Shown: piece by piece, positions 1 through 8,845 of the stretch
How positions within the stretch are numbered: position 1 is the stretch's first letter
Layout of the letters: every line of letters starts with the position of its first letter
Origin: a bacterium
Lineage (GTDB): Bacteria > Planctomycetota > Planctomycetia > Planctomycetales > Planctomycetaceae
DNA length: 64,000 bases
Assembly: GCA_016124895.1 (NCBI GenBank)
Contig: WGMU01000019.1
Span: 62,001-126,000, forward strand
Direction: 5' to 3'
The notes under the pieces: model-generated
Seen by the model: only the letters and a program-made list of their open reading frames with translations
What the model was told of the DNA's origin: nothing
The model's database searches: none
Made by a program: the position numbers and the translations under genes

Positions 1-2
1 TG

Positions 3-878
<876 letters not shown>

Positions 879-1037
879 GATGCCGCGCTTCATTTCGGCG
901 GAATCGGCGGAAAGTCGTGCTTGGCGCGGCTGCGAACGGTCCTGATCGAAGCGTGTGAGCGGCGAAACTCAGTCGGCGATTGTGACGGCTGCGTGGCTGG
1001 CTGCGAGCTTCGCCGGCCCTCGCCCGTCCCGCAGAAT

Positions 1038-1066
1038 GCCCTCGCTTGGCGAGGGTGTTTGCTTTT
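1038..1066 (+). terminator. Rho-independent terminator after tgt
   Basis: CCCTCGC (1039-1045) and GCGAGGG (1049-1055) form a perfect 7-bp stem with a TTG loop, followed by an interrupted T tract. It probably separates tgt from yajC. The rest of the 302-base gap 879-1180 holds no gene I can support. Confidence 0.6.
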
Positions 1067-1180
1067 CTGCGGAACGGAAAGAATCGACGAGAACTCCACC
1101 GAACCGGTCTATCGAGAGCAAACGGACTGATCGGAAACTGCCCGTCCGCACCGCTCAACGAACCTGTAAAGCGATCGCTG

Positions 1181-1546
1181 ATGAATTCGTTGCTTGCCAG
1201 TCTGACCCTGCTCGCGGAAGAGCCCGTGCCTGACGCTGCCGACCAGCCGCCGCCAATGGGCCAGATGTTTATCCCGCTGATACTGATGGCCGTCGTCTTC
1301 TACTTCCTGATCCTGCGTCCGCAGACGAAGGAGCGGAAGAAGCACGATCAGATGGTTCGCGAACTGAAGAAAAACGACCGTGTGGTCACGGCGGGCGGAA
1401 TCGTTGGCACCGTTGCCAACGTCACGCCGGACTCGAATGAGATCACGATCAAGATTGACGACAACACTCGGATTCGCGTGCTGAAGTCACACATCAGCGT
1501 GGCGGCACCCGAACCGAAAGATTCCAAAGATTCGAAGGAGTCGTAG
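1181..1546 (+). CDS. yajC: Preprotein translocase subunit YajC
   Basis: Small single-span accessory subunit of the SecDF-YajC complex of the inner membrane. From the chosen ATG it is 121 residues, normal for the family. The single transmembrane segment FIPLILMAVVFYFLILRPQ is followed by the typical cytoplasmic RPQTKERKKH stretch and the VVTAGGIVGTV core, and ends in a charged Lys/Asp/Ser tail. The frame is open further upstream to 1046, but that extension has no family resemblance, so 1181 is preferred although its ribosome binding site is weak. It lies directly before secDF. Confidence 0.93.
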   Translation: MNSLLASLTLLAEEPVPDAADQPPPMGQMFIPLILMAVVFYFLILRPQTKERKKHDQMVRELKKNDRVVTAGGIVGTVANVTPDSNEITIKIDDNTRIRVLKSHISVAAPEPKDSKDSKES

Positions 1547-1591
1547 GCTGCCTCCCAATGCGCCGCGGTTCCCATCCTGAATGACTCAAAA

Positions 1592-1609
1592 GGTGCGTCA
1601 GGACGCACC
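1592..1609. repeat. Small palindrome GGTGCGTC-AG-GACGCACC
   Basis: A perfect 8-bp inverted repeat with a 2-base centre sits between yajC and secDF. Its half-site GACGCACC also occurs inside the 23-bp inverted repeats that bound the RAYT transposase gene near 37.1-37.7 kb, so it may be a REP-type unit of the same family. It could also act as an intercistronic RNA hairpin. Confidence 0.5.
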
Positions 1610-1631
1610 CTACTCAGTTAAGGATTCATCA

Positions 1632-4600
1632 ATGCTCTGGCTTCTGGCACAGCAGGTGGAGCAGTCCGCTCAGGCACAGCCGCAGACTCAGTCAGCTTCC
1701 GGCTGGCTGATTTTCTGGCTGATTCTGGCCGTCATTTTCCTGCCGTACATCCTGGGATCAGTCCTTGCCAGCGTGCTGAAACTCAAGCAGTTCAGCAACC
1801 GTTTCGGGACAATCCTGTTCGCGCTGGCTGCGACACTGGTTCCCGTCGGTTATCAGCTCGGTAGCGGCAAGGAGTTCAAGGACTGCTTCCGTCTGGGCAT
1901 CGATCTGAAGGGCGGCACCAATCTCGTCTATCAGGTTGACCACGATCGTCTGAAGAAGCAGGAAGCGAAAGAGGGCGAAGCGAAAGACCTCGGTCGGTCG
2001 CTCAACAATATGGTCGGCGCGATTGCCCGCCGCGTGAACCCGTCAGGTACCGAAGAAGTCACCGTGCGAACTGTCGGTGCCGACCGGATCGAAGTCATCA
2101 TTCCGGGAGCCGATCAGGCTTACACGGAAGAGATGAAGGCGCGGATTACGAAGCTCGGGACGCTGGAGTTTCAGATTCTGGCGGCGGAAGAGAGCCCTGA
2201 GCATCGCGAATGGATTCGCGAAGCCCGCGAACTGCCCGCAACTCTGACAGACACAGATATCCTGTCGAATGGAATCGTCGTTGCCCGGTGGGTAACGGTG
2301 GCGGAAGGTGAATCTGTCGGTGCCGGTGGCGGCGAGTTGCTGCGAGGCCTCGTACGTGAAGTCACCACGAAGAATTCCGACGGCGAAGACGTTAGCGTGC
2401 AGCAGGCTCTGGTTGTGTTGACGCCGAAAAGCGACGAAGTCACAGGCGAGTTTCTGACGCGGGCGACCGAACAGCAGGACCCGCAGACCGGGCGAATGGT
2501 TGTCGGATTCCGCTTTAATCAGACCGGAGCCAACCGCTTTGGCCGACTGACCGAGAAGTACCGACCGACGGATGCCGAGCAGAAGTACCGCCTGGCCGTG
2601 CTGCTCGACGGCAAAATCCAGACGGCCCCCGCGCTGAACGAACCGATCTACGGTCAGGGGCAGATCAGTGGCAACTTTACGCGTGAGGAGGTGCGGCAGC
2701 TTGTCGATGTGCTTAATGCTGGTGCTCTTGACGTCCCGCTCAACACGACACCAATCAGCGAATTCACCATCAGCCCGCTGCTCGGGGCTGACGTCCAGAA
2801 AAAGGGTGTCACCGCGATCTCGATCTCCGCGATCCTCGTTGTCGCCTTCATGGCGGTCTATTACCTGAAGGCCGGGCTGATCGCGGTCCTGTGTCTGTTG
2901 ATGAACCTGGTCCTCATCATGGGCACGATGATCTTCGTGCAGGGAACTTTTACGCTGCCTGGCCTTGCCGGTCTGGTCCTGACAATCGGTATGGCCGTCG
3001 ATGCGAACGTGCTCATCTTCGAGCGCATGCGCGAAGAACTCGCCCGCGGAGCAAGTGTCCGCATGGCCGTGCATAACGGCTTCGACAAAGCCTTCAGTGC
3101 AATTGTCGACTCGAACATCACCACGCTGATCGTCGCAGTCATCCTGTTCATGATCGGTACCGATCAGGTGAAGGGCTTCGCGGTCACGCTGTTTATCGGC
3201 ATCGTGATGAGCATGTTCTCGGCCCTGTACTTCGGCCGGACGGTCTTCGAAGTGCTCGATCAGAAACGCATTCTGAAGAAATTGCCGATGCTCTCGCTGG
3301 TTAAGTCGCCCAGCATCGACTTTATCGGCAAGCAGAAGCTGGCCTTTGCATTCTCTGGCTTGCTGATTTTCGCCGGTCTGGCCACGTTCTTTTCCCGCGG
3401 CGATAACAATCTCGACATCGATTTCCGTGGCGGCACGATGGTGACGTTCGAGTTTGAAGAGCCGCACGCGCTGACGGAATTCCGCAGCCAGCTCGAAGAA
3501 AAGTTCGATTCAAGCATCACGGTCGAACGTCTGACGCTGGAAGGTGAATCTCAGCAGGCGGATGCCGGTCGCCGCTGGCGTCTGAGGACCGTCAATGACA
3601 AAGCCAAAGACGTTGAAAACGGTGTCGCGGAAGCACTCAGCAGCATGGCTTTGAAGAAGGTCACACTGACTGCTGGCGATGTCACTCCAATTGCCGACGC
3701 GGCTGACACAACAGGCGCCGACGCTGCCGAAGCAAAGCCCAGATCGGCGTTCGCAGGTGGTCTGCAATCGTCACTCAAATTCAGTGATGAGATTTCGCTG
3801 GTGACCGCTGTCGAAAACCTCAACGACGCCATCAAAGCTCTGCCGGACTCCCAAAGCCGTTATCCCGAACCATCGGCTCTGTACCGTCTCACCGGGACGG
3901 CCGGAAAAGGAGTCAATGCGGAAGAAGGACAGGTTAAGACCTATAATGAAGTGCTCCTGGAAGCTCGCCCCGACGGCCTGACGGAAGCGGATCTCAAGGC
4001 AGCGCTCAGCTCAGTCGAGCACAAGATGGCCACGACGCCTCTGTTCGAGGAAGTGACAAACTTCTCACAGTCGGTCGGTGGAGAAATGCAGGAGCAGGCG
4101 ATCCTCGCGATGGTGTTAAGCCTTGCGGCAATCATCGTCTACATCTGGCTGCGTTTTCAGCGAGTCACGTTCGGCTTTGCGGCCGTCGCCGCGCTCGTAC
4201 ACGACGTCGCTGTCGTACTCGGATCTGTGGCGCTGGCTGCGTCAGTCAGCGGGTCTGGAATCGGATCACTGTTCGCATTCAACGACTTCAAAATCAACCT
4301 GCCGATGATCGCTGCTTTTCTGACGATCGTCGGATATTCGCTCAACGATACGATCGTCATCTTCGACCGGATTCGAGAAGTTCGCGGCAAGAACCCATCG
4401 CTGACAACGGACATGATTAACGTCAGTTTGAACCAGACTCTGTCGCGGACTCTGCTGACGTCGTTCACCACGTTTATCGTCGTCGCAATTCTGTACGCGT
4501 TCGGTGGCGAGGGCATTCACGGATTCGCGTTCTGCCTGCTGGTCGGAGTCATCATCGGAACCTACAGCTCGATCTACGTCGCCAGTCCGATTCTGCTGTG

Positions 4601-4652
4601 GCTGATGAATCGAGCGAACCAGCGCCCCGCAACGGCACCAGTGCAACGTTGA
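1632..4652 (+). CDS. secDF: Fused protein-export membrane protein SecD-SecF
   Basis: Proton-driven ancillary translocase that pulls exported proteins through SecYEG. About 1006 residues in one chain, the size expected for a SecD-SecF fusion. The N half has a first membrane segment, the SecD signature DLKGGTNLVYQV, a periplasmic P1 region, and five clustered membrane spans with GMAVDANVLIFERMREE. The F half begins near residue 560 with DIDFRGGTMVTFEF and has its own periplasmic part and spans with GYSLNDTIVIFDRIRE. The ATG at 1632 is chosen because it starts just before the first hydrophobic segment; the open frame back to 1581 reads through the small palindrome and is unlikely to be translated. 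Probably co-transcribed with yajC. A strong terminator follows. Confidence 0.96.
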   Translation: MLWLLAQQVEQSAQAQPQTQSASGWLIFWLILAVIFLPYILGSVLASVLKLKQFSNRFGTILFALAATLVPVGYQLGSGKEFKDCFRLGIDLKGGTNLVYQVDHDRLKKQEAKEGEAKDLGRSLNNMVGAIARRVNPSGTEEVTVRTVGADRIEVIIPGADQAYTEEMKARITKLGTLEFQILAAEESPEHREWIREARELPATLTDTDILSNGIVVARWVTVAEGESVGAGGGELLRGLVREVTTKNSDGEDVSVQQALVVLTPKSDEVTGEFLTRATEQQDPQTGRMVVGFRFNQTGANRFGRLTEKYRPTDAEQKYRLAVLLDGKIQTAPALNEPIYGQGQISGNFTREEVRQLVDVLNAGALDVPLNTTPISEFTISPLLGADVQKKGVTAISISAILVVAFMAVYYLKAGLIAVLCLLMNLVLIMGTMIFVQGTFTLPGLAGLVLTIGMAVDANVLIFERMREELARGASVRMAVHNGFDKAFSAIVDSNITTLIVAVILFMIGTDQVKGFAVTLFIGIVMSMFSALYFGRTVFEVLDQKRILKKLPMLSLVKSPSIDFIGKQKLAFAFSGLLIFAGLATFFSRGDNNLDIDFRGGTMVTFEFEEPHALTEFRSQLEEKFDSSITVERLTLEGESQQADAGRRWRLRTVNDKAKDVENGVAEALSSMALKKVTLTAGDVTPIADAADTTGADAAEAKPRSAFAGGLQSSLKFSDEISLVTAVENLNDAIKALPDSQSRYPEPSALYRLTGTAGKGVNAEEGQVKTYNEVLLEARPDGLTEADLKAALSSVEHKMATTPLFEEVTNFSQSVGGEMQEQAILAMVLSLAAIIVYIWLRFQRVTFGFAAVAALVHDVAVVLGSVALAASVSGSGIGSLFAFNDFKINLPMIAAFLTIVGYSLNDTIVIFDRIREVRGKNPSLTTDMINVSLNQTLSRTLLTSFTTFIVVAILYAFGGEGIHGFAFCLLVGVIIGTYSSIYVASPILLWLMNRANQRPATAPVQR

Positions 4653-4683
4653 GTGTTCAGCATCCGTCAGAATGACTGATCTG

Positions 4684-4716
4684 AACCCTGCCACTCTCTG
4701 GAGTGGCAGGGTTTTT
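4684..4716 (+). terminator. Rho-independent terminator after secDF
   Basis: CCCTGCCACTC (4686-4696) pairs perfectly with GAGTGGCAGGG (4701-4711), extended by two A-T pairs, with a 4-base loop and a TTTTT run. It ends the yajC-secDF unit. I see no gene between here and 4971. Confidence 0.92.
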
Positions 4717-4970
4717 AGTTGAACAGCAATTGTTCGAGTGAAAACGCAGCGGCACGACTCAACCGACTCCGCAGTAATCACGGACGGAAACCCGGTCAGA
4801 ATTCCTGCGGACCCCACCTCGGATTGCCGGGACACGCTTCCAGAGTCTGTCAGATCTTCAAGCCCGGACAGCCGGGACTGAAGGCACACGCGAAGGAACT
4901 CTTGAGGCTCCACTCGCAGCTTCAGCCAGGTCCCGGCCACCCGCGTCGAAATTCATGACCTGAGTGATCA

Positions 4971-5687
4971 CTACTCTGTTTTCGTTCCGACCAGCTCGAT
5001 ATCGAAGATCAGCGTTTCGTGCGAGCCAATGTTCGGCGGAGCGCCGCGTTCGCCATAGGCCAGGTCGGACGGGATAAACAGTCGCCAGCGGTCGCCGACT
5101 TTCATCAACTGCAGCGCTTCGGTCCAGCCTTTGATGACGCCACCGACAGGGAAGCTGATCGGACGGTCGCCCTCCGTCGGCGTTTCTCCCTCGTACGAAC
5201 CATCGAAGATCGTGCCGTCCAGCAGTCGGCCTTTGTAGTGCGTTGTGACGGTACTCTCCGCTGTCGGCGTTTCGCCGGTTCCGGCTTTCAGGACGAGATA
5301 CTGCAGGCCGCTCTTTGTGGTTTTGACGCCGGGCTTCTTTGCATTTTCCGCGAGGTATGCCTTCCCGCGTTCCCGCGCCTTGTCTGCGGCAATCTTTCTC
5401 AGCGCTGTAACCGCTTCTCGAAACTGCTCTTCTGTGACGGCGTTTTCCTTGCCGGCCAGAGCGTCATTCAGGCCACGAATGATGAGCTGGAGGTCGATCT
5501 CGAACCCCGTTGATTTCAGATTCGTTCCGATCTGATGACCGACACCGTAGCTGAAAACCTGAGTCGGTGACGTTGGAGCGACGGCTGGCGCCGCGTTTGA
5601 TTGTGCAGGTTGAGCGGTTTGTGCCGACAGTACGGTCGGCAGGCTGAGGACCGCAAACGCGGCCAGACTGAAAAACAGCGTACGCAT
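4971..5687 (-). CDS. Exported FKBP-type peptidyl-prolyl isomerase
   Basis: Cis-trans prolyl isomerase acting on folding proteins outside the cytoplasm. 238 residues from the chosen ATG, which follows GGGAG by about 8 bases and opens with a clear signal peptide (MRTLFFSLAAFAVLSLPTVLSAQ). An Ala/Pro/Gln linker leads to an FKBP_N-like dimerisation region (SYGVGHQIGTNLKS... to about residue 120), then an FKBP_C domain with YLVLKAGTGETP, VTTHYKGRLLDGTIFD, FPVGGVIKGWTEALQLM and IPSDLAYGERGAPPNI. This is the layout of FkpA/Mip-type enzymes. The frame stays open upstream to 5903 but without a signal peptide. Confidence 0.93.
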   Translation of the reverse strand: MRTLFFSLAAFAVLSLPTVLSAQTAQPAQSNAAPAVAPTSPTQVFSYGVGHQIGTNLKSTGFEIDLQLIIRGLNDALAGKENAVTEEQFREAVTALRKIAADKARERGKAYLAENAKKPGVKTTKSGLQYLVLKAGTGETPTAESTVTTHYKGRLLDGTIFDGSYEGETPTEGDRPISFPVGGVIKGWTEALQLMKVGDRWRLFIPSDLAYGERGAPPNIGSHETLIFDIELVGTKTE

Positions 5688-6225
5688 GAAAAACTCCCGT
5701 CTGAAATGCAGCGACAACGGCGATAGCAGGTTCAGAGCGTGCCGGTCACTGGTAGGCCGCGGAGCGACCTGCGGCGAATCTCGCTGCCGGTCATCCGCGT
5801 CGGACAGGAATCTCCAAACGATCTCCCCTGGCGCGATTCTGAGCTGAAACGCCCGGTGCGTTTCGTGAAACAGGATCATAGCTGCCCTCCTCGCTGGCGA
5901 CACGGAAAGCCGCTTTCAGCAGCACCTGCTTTGTGACGCAAGTGATGCCTGCCCAGTCGATACAGACCAATCGATCCGCGTGTGCCGGTCAATCGAAAGG
6001 CGCACGTTCGACACAATCGATACAGCCTCGGAGCCTGCGATTCAGTACCTCAGTTTCGAGTCGATTGCTCAACGTCACACAGCCTGAGACGCCGAAAAAC
6101 CCAGCGTGTTACCCAATACGCCGCTGTGAAGCGGGACACTCCATTCCCGGGCCGACGCCCGGATAAGCGCAACTGGAGTGACTCACAATCGTTTCAGGTT
6201 TCAGGATTTCGAGGAGATTCCCGGG
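5688..6225. other. Non-coding gap between the FKBP gene and the Cys-rich gene
   Basis: These 538 bases must hold the divergent promoters of the two flanking secreted-protein genes. Several copies of short TCGATA/TCGATC-like words occur between about 5955 and 6030, but I cannot define a promoter or operator from them. No coding region is supported. Confidence 0.4.
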
Positions 6226-6810
6226 ATGAAGTGGACGACCCTGACCACCGCGTTCATGGTCGTAGCCGCCAGCATCAGCTCAGCTCAGGCTGGACTGTTT
6301 GGCTTTGGTGGCTCCGATCCGTCGTGTTGTGCGCCGGCACCGAAATGTGCTCCGGCGTGCGCACCGAAAGCCGCATCGTGTGCGGCCCCATGTGCTCCGG
6401 CTTGTGCGCCGAAAGCGGCCTCCTGTGCCGCTCCATGTGCTCCGGCCTGTGCGCCGAAAGCGGCCTCCTGTGCCGCACCTTGTGCTCCGGCCTGTGCTCC
6501 GAAAGCGGCCTCCTGTGCCGCTCCGTGTGCCCCGGCCTGTGCTCCGAAAGCGGCCTCCTGTGCCGCTCCGTGTGCTCCAGCCTGTGCTCCGAAAGCGGCC
6601 TCCTGTGCCGCTCCGTGTGCTCCGGCTTGTGCTCCGAAGGCCGGCTGCTGCGAATCACGTGTCAGTTGCTGCGAAAAGCGGCTCTGCATGCCGAAGCTGA
6701 ACATGCCGAAGCTCTGTATGCCGAAGCTGAACCTGCCGAAGCTTTGCCTGCCGAAGCTTGAGCTGCCGAAGCTCGGCTGCTGCAACACCTGCAACTCCTG
6801 CTGCCACTAA
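6226..6810 (+). CDS. Small exported Cys/Ala/Pro repeat protein
   Basis: No named family recognised. 194 residues with an upstream GGAG about 10 bases before the ATG and a signal peptide ending SSAQA. The mature part is a tandem array: six full copies of a 15-residue unit CAPACAPKAASCAAP and one partial copy, then a Cys-pair segment (GCCESRVSCCEKR), then six pentapeptide units of the form [M/L]PKL[N/C/E/G], and a GCCNTCNSCCH tail. Well over thirty cysteines make it a likely disulfide-linked envelope protein, given that planctomycete cell surfaces are protein-rich, but that role is inference. A terminator follows closely, so it is probably a stand-alone gene. Confidence 0.85.
   Translation: MKWTTLTTAFMVVAASISSAQAGLFGFGGSDPSCCAPAPKCAPACAPKAASCAAPCAPACAPKAASCAAPCAPACAPKAASCAAPCAPACAPKAASCAAPCAPACAPKAASCAAPCAPACAPKAASCAAPCAPACAPKAGCCESRVSCCEKRLCMPKLNMPKLCMPKLNLPKLCLPKLELPKLGCCNTCNSCCH
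6346..6642 (+). repeat. Tandem 45-bp coding repeats
   Basis: Six full 45-bp units and a 27-bp partial unit, nearly identical, encode the CAPACAPKAASCAAP repeats. A second short array of six 15-bp units follows at 6688-6777. Copy number is likely to vary between strains by slippage or recombination. Confidence 0.9.
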
Positions 6811-6834
6811 GACAGTGGAGCTGACGATTTTCAG

Positions 6835-6867
6835 CACCCGTCTGGTTTCCGGGCGGGTGTTGTTGTT
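6835..6867 (+). terminator. Terminator after the Cys-rich gene
   Basis: CACCCG (6835-6840) pairs with CGGGTG (6854-6859), extended by G-T and G-C pairs to an 11-bp stem with a TTT loop, followed by a T-rich stretch. Confidence 0.75.
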
Positions 6868-7034
6868 CCCTGGCACTGACGCAGATGCTGGCGAGTGACG
6901 GGACCGTCTGAATTCCGTCTACAGACTTTCGACGGTTCAATCAGCCAGGACTCTCTGCGGCGTTGACGACACCTGCGGCACAACCGCGACGCGGATTGTT
7001 CGCGGGCTGTGGGCATCTGAAAACGTGATCGAAC

Positions 7035-7073
7035 AAACAAGACGATCAGTCTTCCTGACTGGTCGTCTTGTTT
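7035..7073 (-). terminator. Hairpin terminator overlapping the end of the DUF1080 gene
   Basis: A 17-bp near-perfect stem (one G-T pair) with a 5-base loop. The stop codon of the minus-strand DUF1080 gene at 7046-7048 lies inside one arm. T tracts on both sides make it potentially bidirectional. Confidence 0.8.
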
Positions 7074-8671
7074 TCGTTGGAGGGGAGCAAGTCACCCGCA
7101 GACGTCTCGCCATTGCCGGCGGCATCCTCAGATGGAAACAGCACGCCGCCATTATCAACCACGTTGTCGAACGTCGGCGTCGGATCGTTCAGTTCAACAA
7201 GCGACCGCAGCTCCGAACGTTCACGATCTTCAATCCGCAGACGCGCCCACAATCGAAACGCGTACCAACAGCCCAGCGCCGCCAGTGTCAGCACAATCGC
7301 GAGCAGTCGCGGGTCAATCCCGCCGCTCAACAGACCACGCGGTTCCATGACAGGCCGATAGCGGAGCCGTTTTGTGATCACCATCGGCGCGGCCCAACCG
7401 TTTTCCTGTGCCTGATAGCCGTAAAGTTTGAAGAACCAGCCCGCAACGGACACATTGTCGATCAGCACTTCGGCACCGGGCTGCATTCGCTCATCGCGTT
7501 CAAGGCTGACAATCAGAAACGGGTTGTTGCGCGCCTGTTCGGAGTACAGCCACGCCTCCCAGTACTCCTTGATGCCGTATGCGTTTTCGCCGGCTGGGAC
7601 ACGGACAAGTTTCCGGACATGGCCTTTCAGCACGACGGTCCGCCCCTGCCAGAGAGCGGGCTCTGAAGTCATGTCATAGAACGCGGGAAACACTGACGGA
7701 GCCCGTTCTCGGAATTTCCCGTCGAGCCCGTTGGCCATGCGCTGCCTGAGAAATTCTGCGGCTGACTGCCGGACCACCAGGTCGTCCGTCTGCGCGGCCT
7801 TGTGCAGCATCGCGTAGAACGCCGGCCCCTCGTCCGCTCCCAGACCGGCAGGCTTGAATGGCTTGTCGGGATAGACCTTTGCAAACAGCGAATCCGGCAC
7901 GGCGGCCTCGCGGTACTGAGTCCATTCGACAGGCTCGTTCGGAGGCACGTCGATCGGCAGGATCGTCGGCGTTTGCAGTGCCGTCGCGGCGGCCTCGTTC
8001 AGCGTGACCAGCCGGTCTTCGGGAAATGTTTCGAGCATCAGCTTGCGGAAGCGGACTTCCTGCGGAACCTTGTTCGAGTGCAGTTGCAGTCCGATCGGTC
8101 CCTCCTGGATGCGTTCCGGCTCGGGCTCGCGCCAGTCCGAGATCAACTCGCCATTCAGTACGAAGCGGATTCGGTTGCCCTGCGCCAGAATCTCGATGTG
8201 ATTCCAGTCGTGCTGCTTCCCGGCCGCTTTGGCTTTTTCCTCGTTCTGATGAATGGAATTGCGGCCGTACAAATCCCAGAAGCCGTAATTCGACGGAAAC
8301 ATCACCAGATGACCGGCATAAGTGAACTCGTCACCGTGTTCCGGCGCGACGCGGCCCCAAAGTGCAATCCCCGAGTGCATCTCAGAGGTAACGAGCTTCG
8401 TCTCAAACGTCAGCCGGAAGTCGCTGAAACTCCCTGCGGTCAGCAGGTATGTACTGACCGGAACTTCGTCGGTGTTCCGCCCGACGATCTCACCGTCCTC
8501 GACTGACCAGAACTTTTCGTGCCCGACCCAGCCGGTCAGCGTCTCGCCATCGAAGAGTCGAATGACCTGCGAGACGCCACGTTTCGGCGGCACGACGGGG
8601 GCATCCTGCGCGGCAGCGTCCGGCACGCCGTTCAGCAGCAGGAGCAGAATCAGAACCAGGAAACCGCGCAT
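7046..8671 (-). CDS. Exported DUF1080 (3-keto-disaccharide hydrolase-like) protein with C-terminal membrane anchor
   Basis: 541 residues. A signal peptide (MRGFLVLILLLLLNGVPDAAAQ) is followed by a DUF1080 jelly-roll domain at about 35-215, with FDGETLTGWVGHEKFWSVEDGEIVGR-type opening, SDFRLTFETKL, GIALWGR, and IRFVLNGELISDW. DUF1080 proteins are abundant in planctomycetes and some hydrolyse 3-keto sugars. The remaining half, about 240-480, is a region I do not recognise, and there is one membrane span near 455-475 (LLAIVLTLAALGCWYAFRLW) with a cytoplasmic charged tail. That anchored C-terminal half is unusual for DUF1080. It is divergent from the isochorismatase-ThuA gene across a 174-base gap. 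Confidence 0.85.
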   Translation of the reverse strand: MRGFLVLILLLLLNGVPDAAAQDAPVVPPKRGVSQVIRLFDGETLTGWVGHEKFWSVEDGEIVGRNTDEVPVSTYLLTAGSFSDFRLTFETKLVTSEMHSGIALWGRVAPEHGDEFTYAGHLVMFPSNYGFWDLYGRNSIHQNEEKAKAAGKQHDWNHIEILAQGNRIRFVLNGELISDWREPEPERIQEGPIGLQLHSNKVPQEVRFRKLMLETFPEDRLVTLNEAAATALQTPTILPIDVPPNEPVEWTQYREAAVPDSLFAKVYPDKPFKPAGLGADEGPAFYAMLHKAAQTDDLVVRQSAAEFLRQRMANGLDGKFRERAPSVFPAFYDMTSEPALWQGRTVVLKGHVRKLVRVPAGENAYGIKEYWEAWLYSEQARNNPFLIVSLERDERMQPGAEVLIDNVSVAGWFFKLYGYQAQENGWAAPMVITKRLRYRPVMEPRGLLSGGIDPRLLAIVLTLAALGCWYAFRLWARLRIEDRERSELRSLVELNDPTPTFDNVVDNGGVLFPSEDAAGNGETSAGDLLPSNENKTTSQED

Positions 8672-8845
8672 CGGTTGGTTTTCCTCCGAGACTGACGAAT
8701 TCGCTCGGCCCTCGTCACAGCGGCTCAGGCAGAGCAGTGATGATACTCATCGAGCGGGCCACCTGCTTGTCGAGACGGCACGACCGAACCAGGATTCTCT
8801 TCCTGGCCCTCAAAGTCACCCGACCTGCATTCGTGAGGTGCTCTC

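Noticed and set aside
2043-3467. 474-codon open frame antisense to secDF
   Set aside because: It lies wholly inside secDF, is Gln/Asp/Arg/His-rich as expected for the complement of GC-rich coding DNA, and shows no family motif.
6346-6642. Possible CRISPR-like array
   Set aside because: The units are contiguous 45-bp coding repeats without unique spacers.
6285-6794. Frames in all directions through the 45-bp repeats (for example a 169-codon minus-strand Ala/Gly/Gln repeat frame)
   Set aside because: Repeats without stops open every frame; only the plus-strand frame at 6226 has a ribosome binding site and signal peptide.
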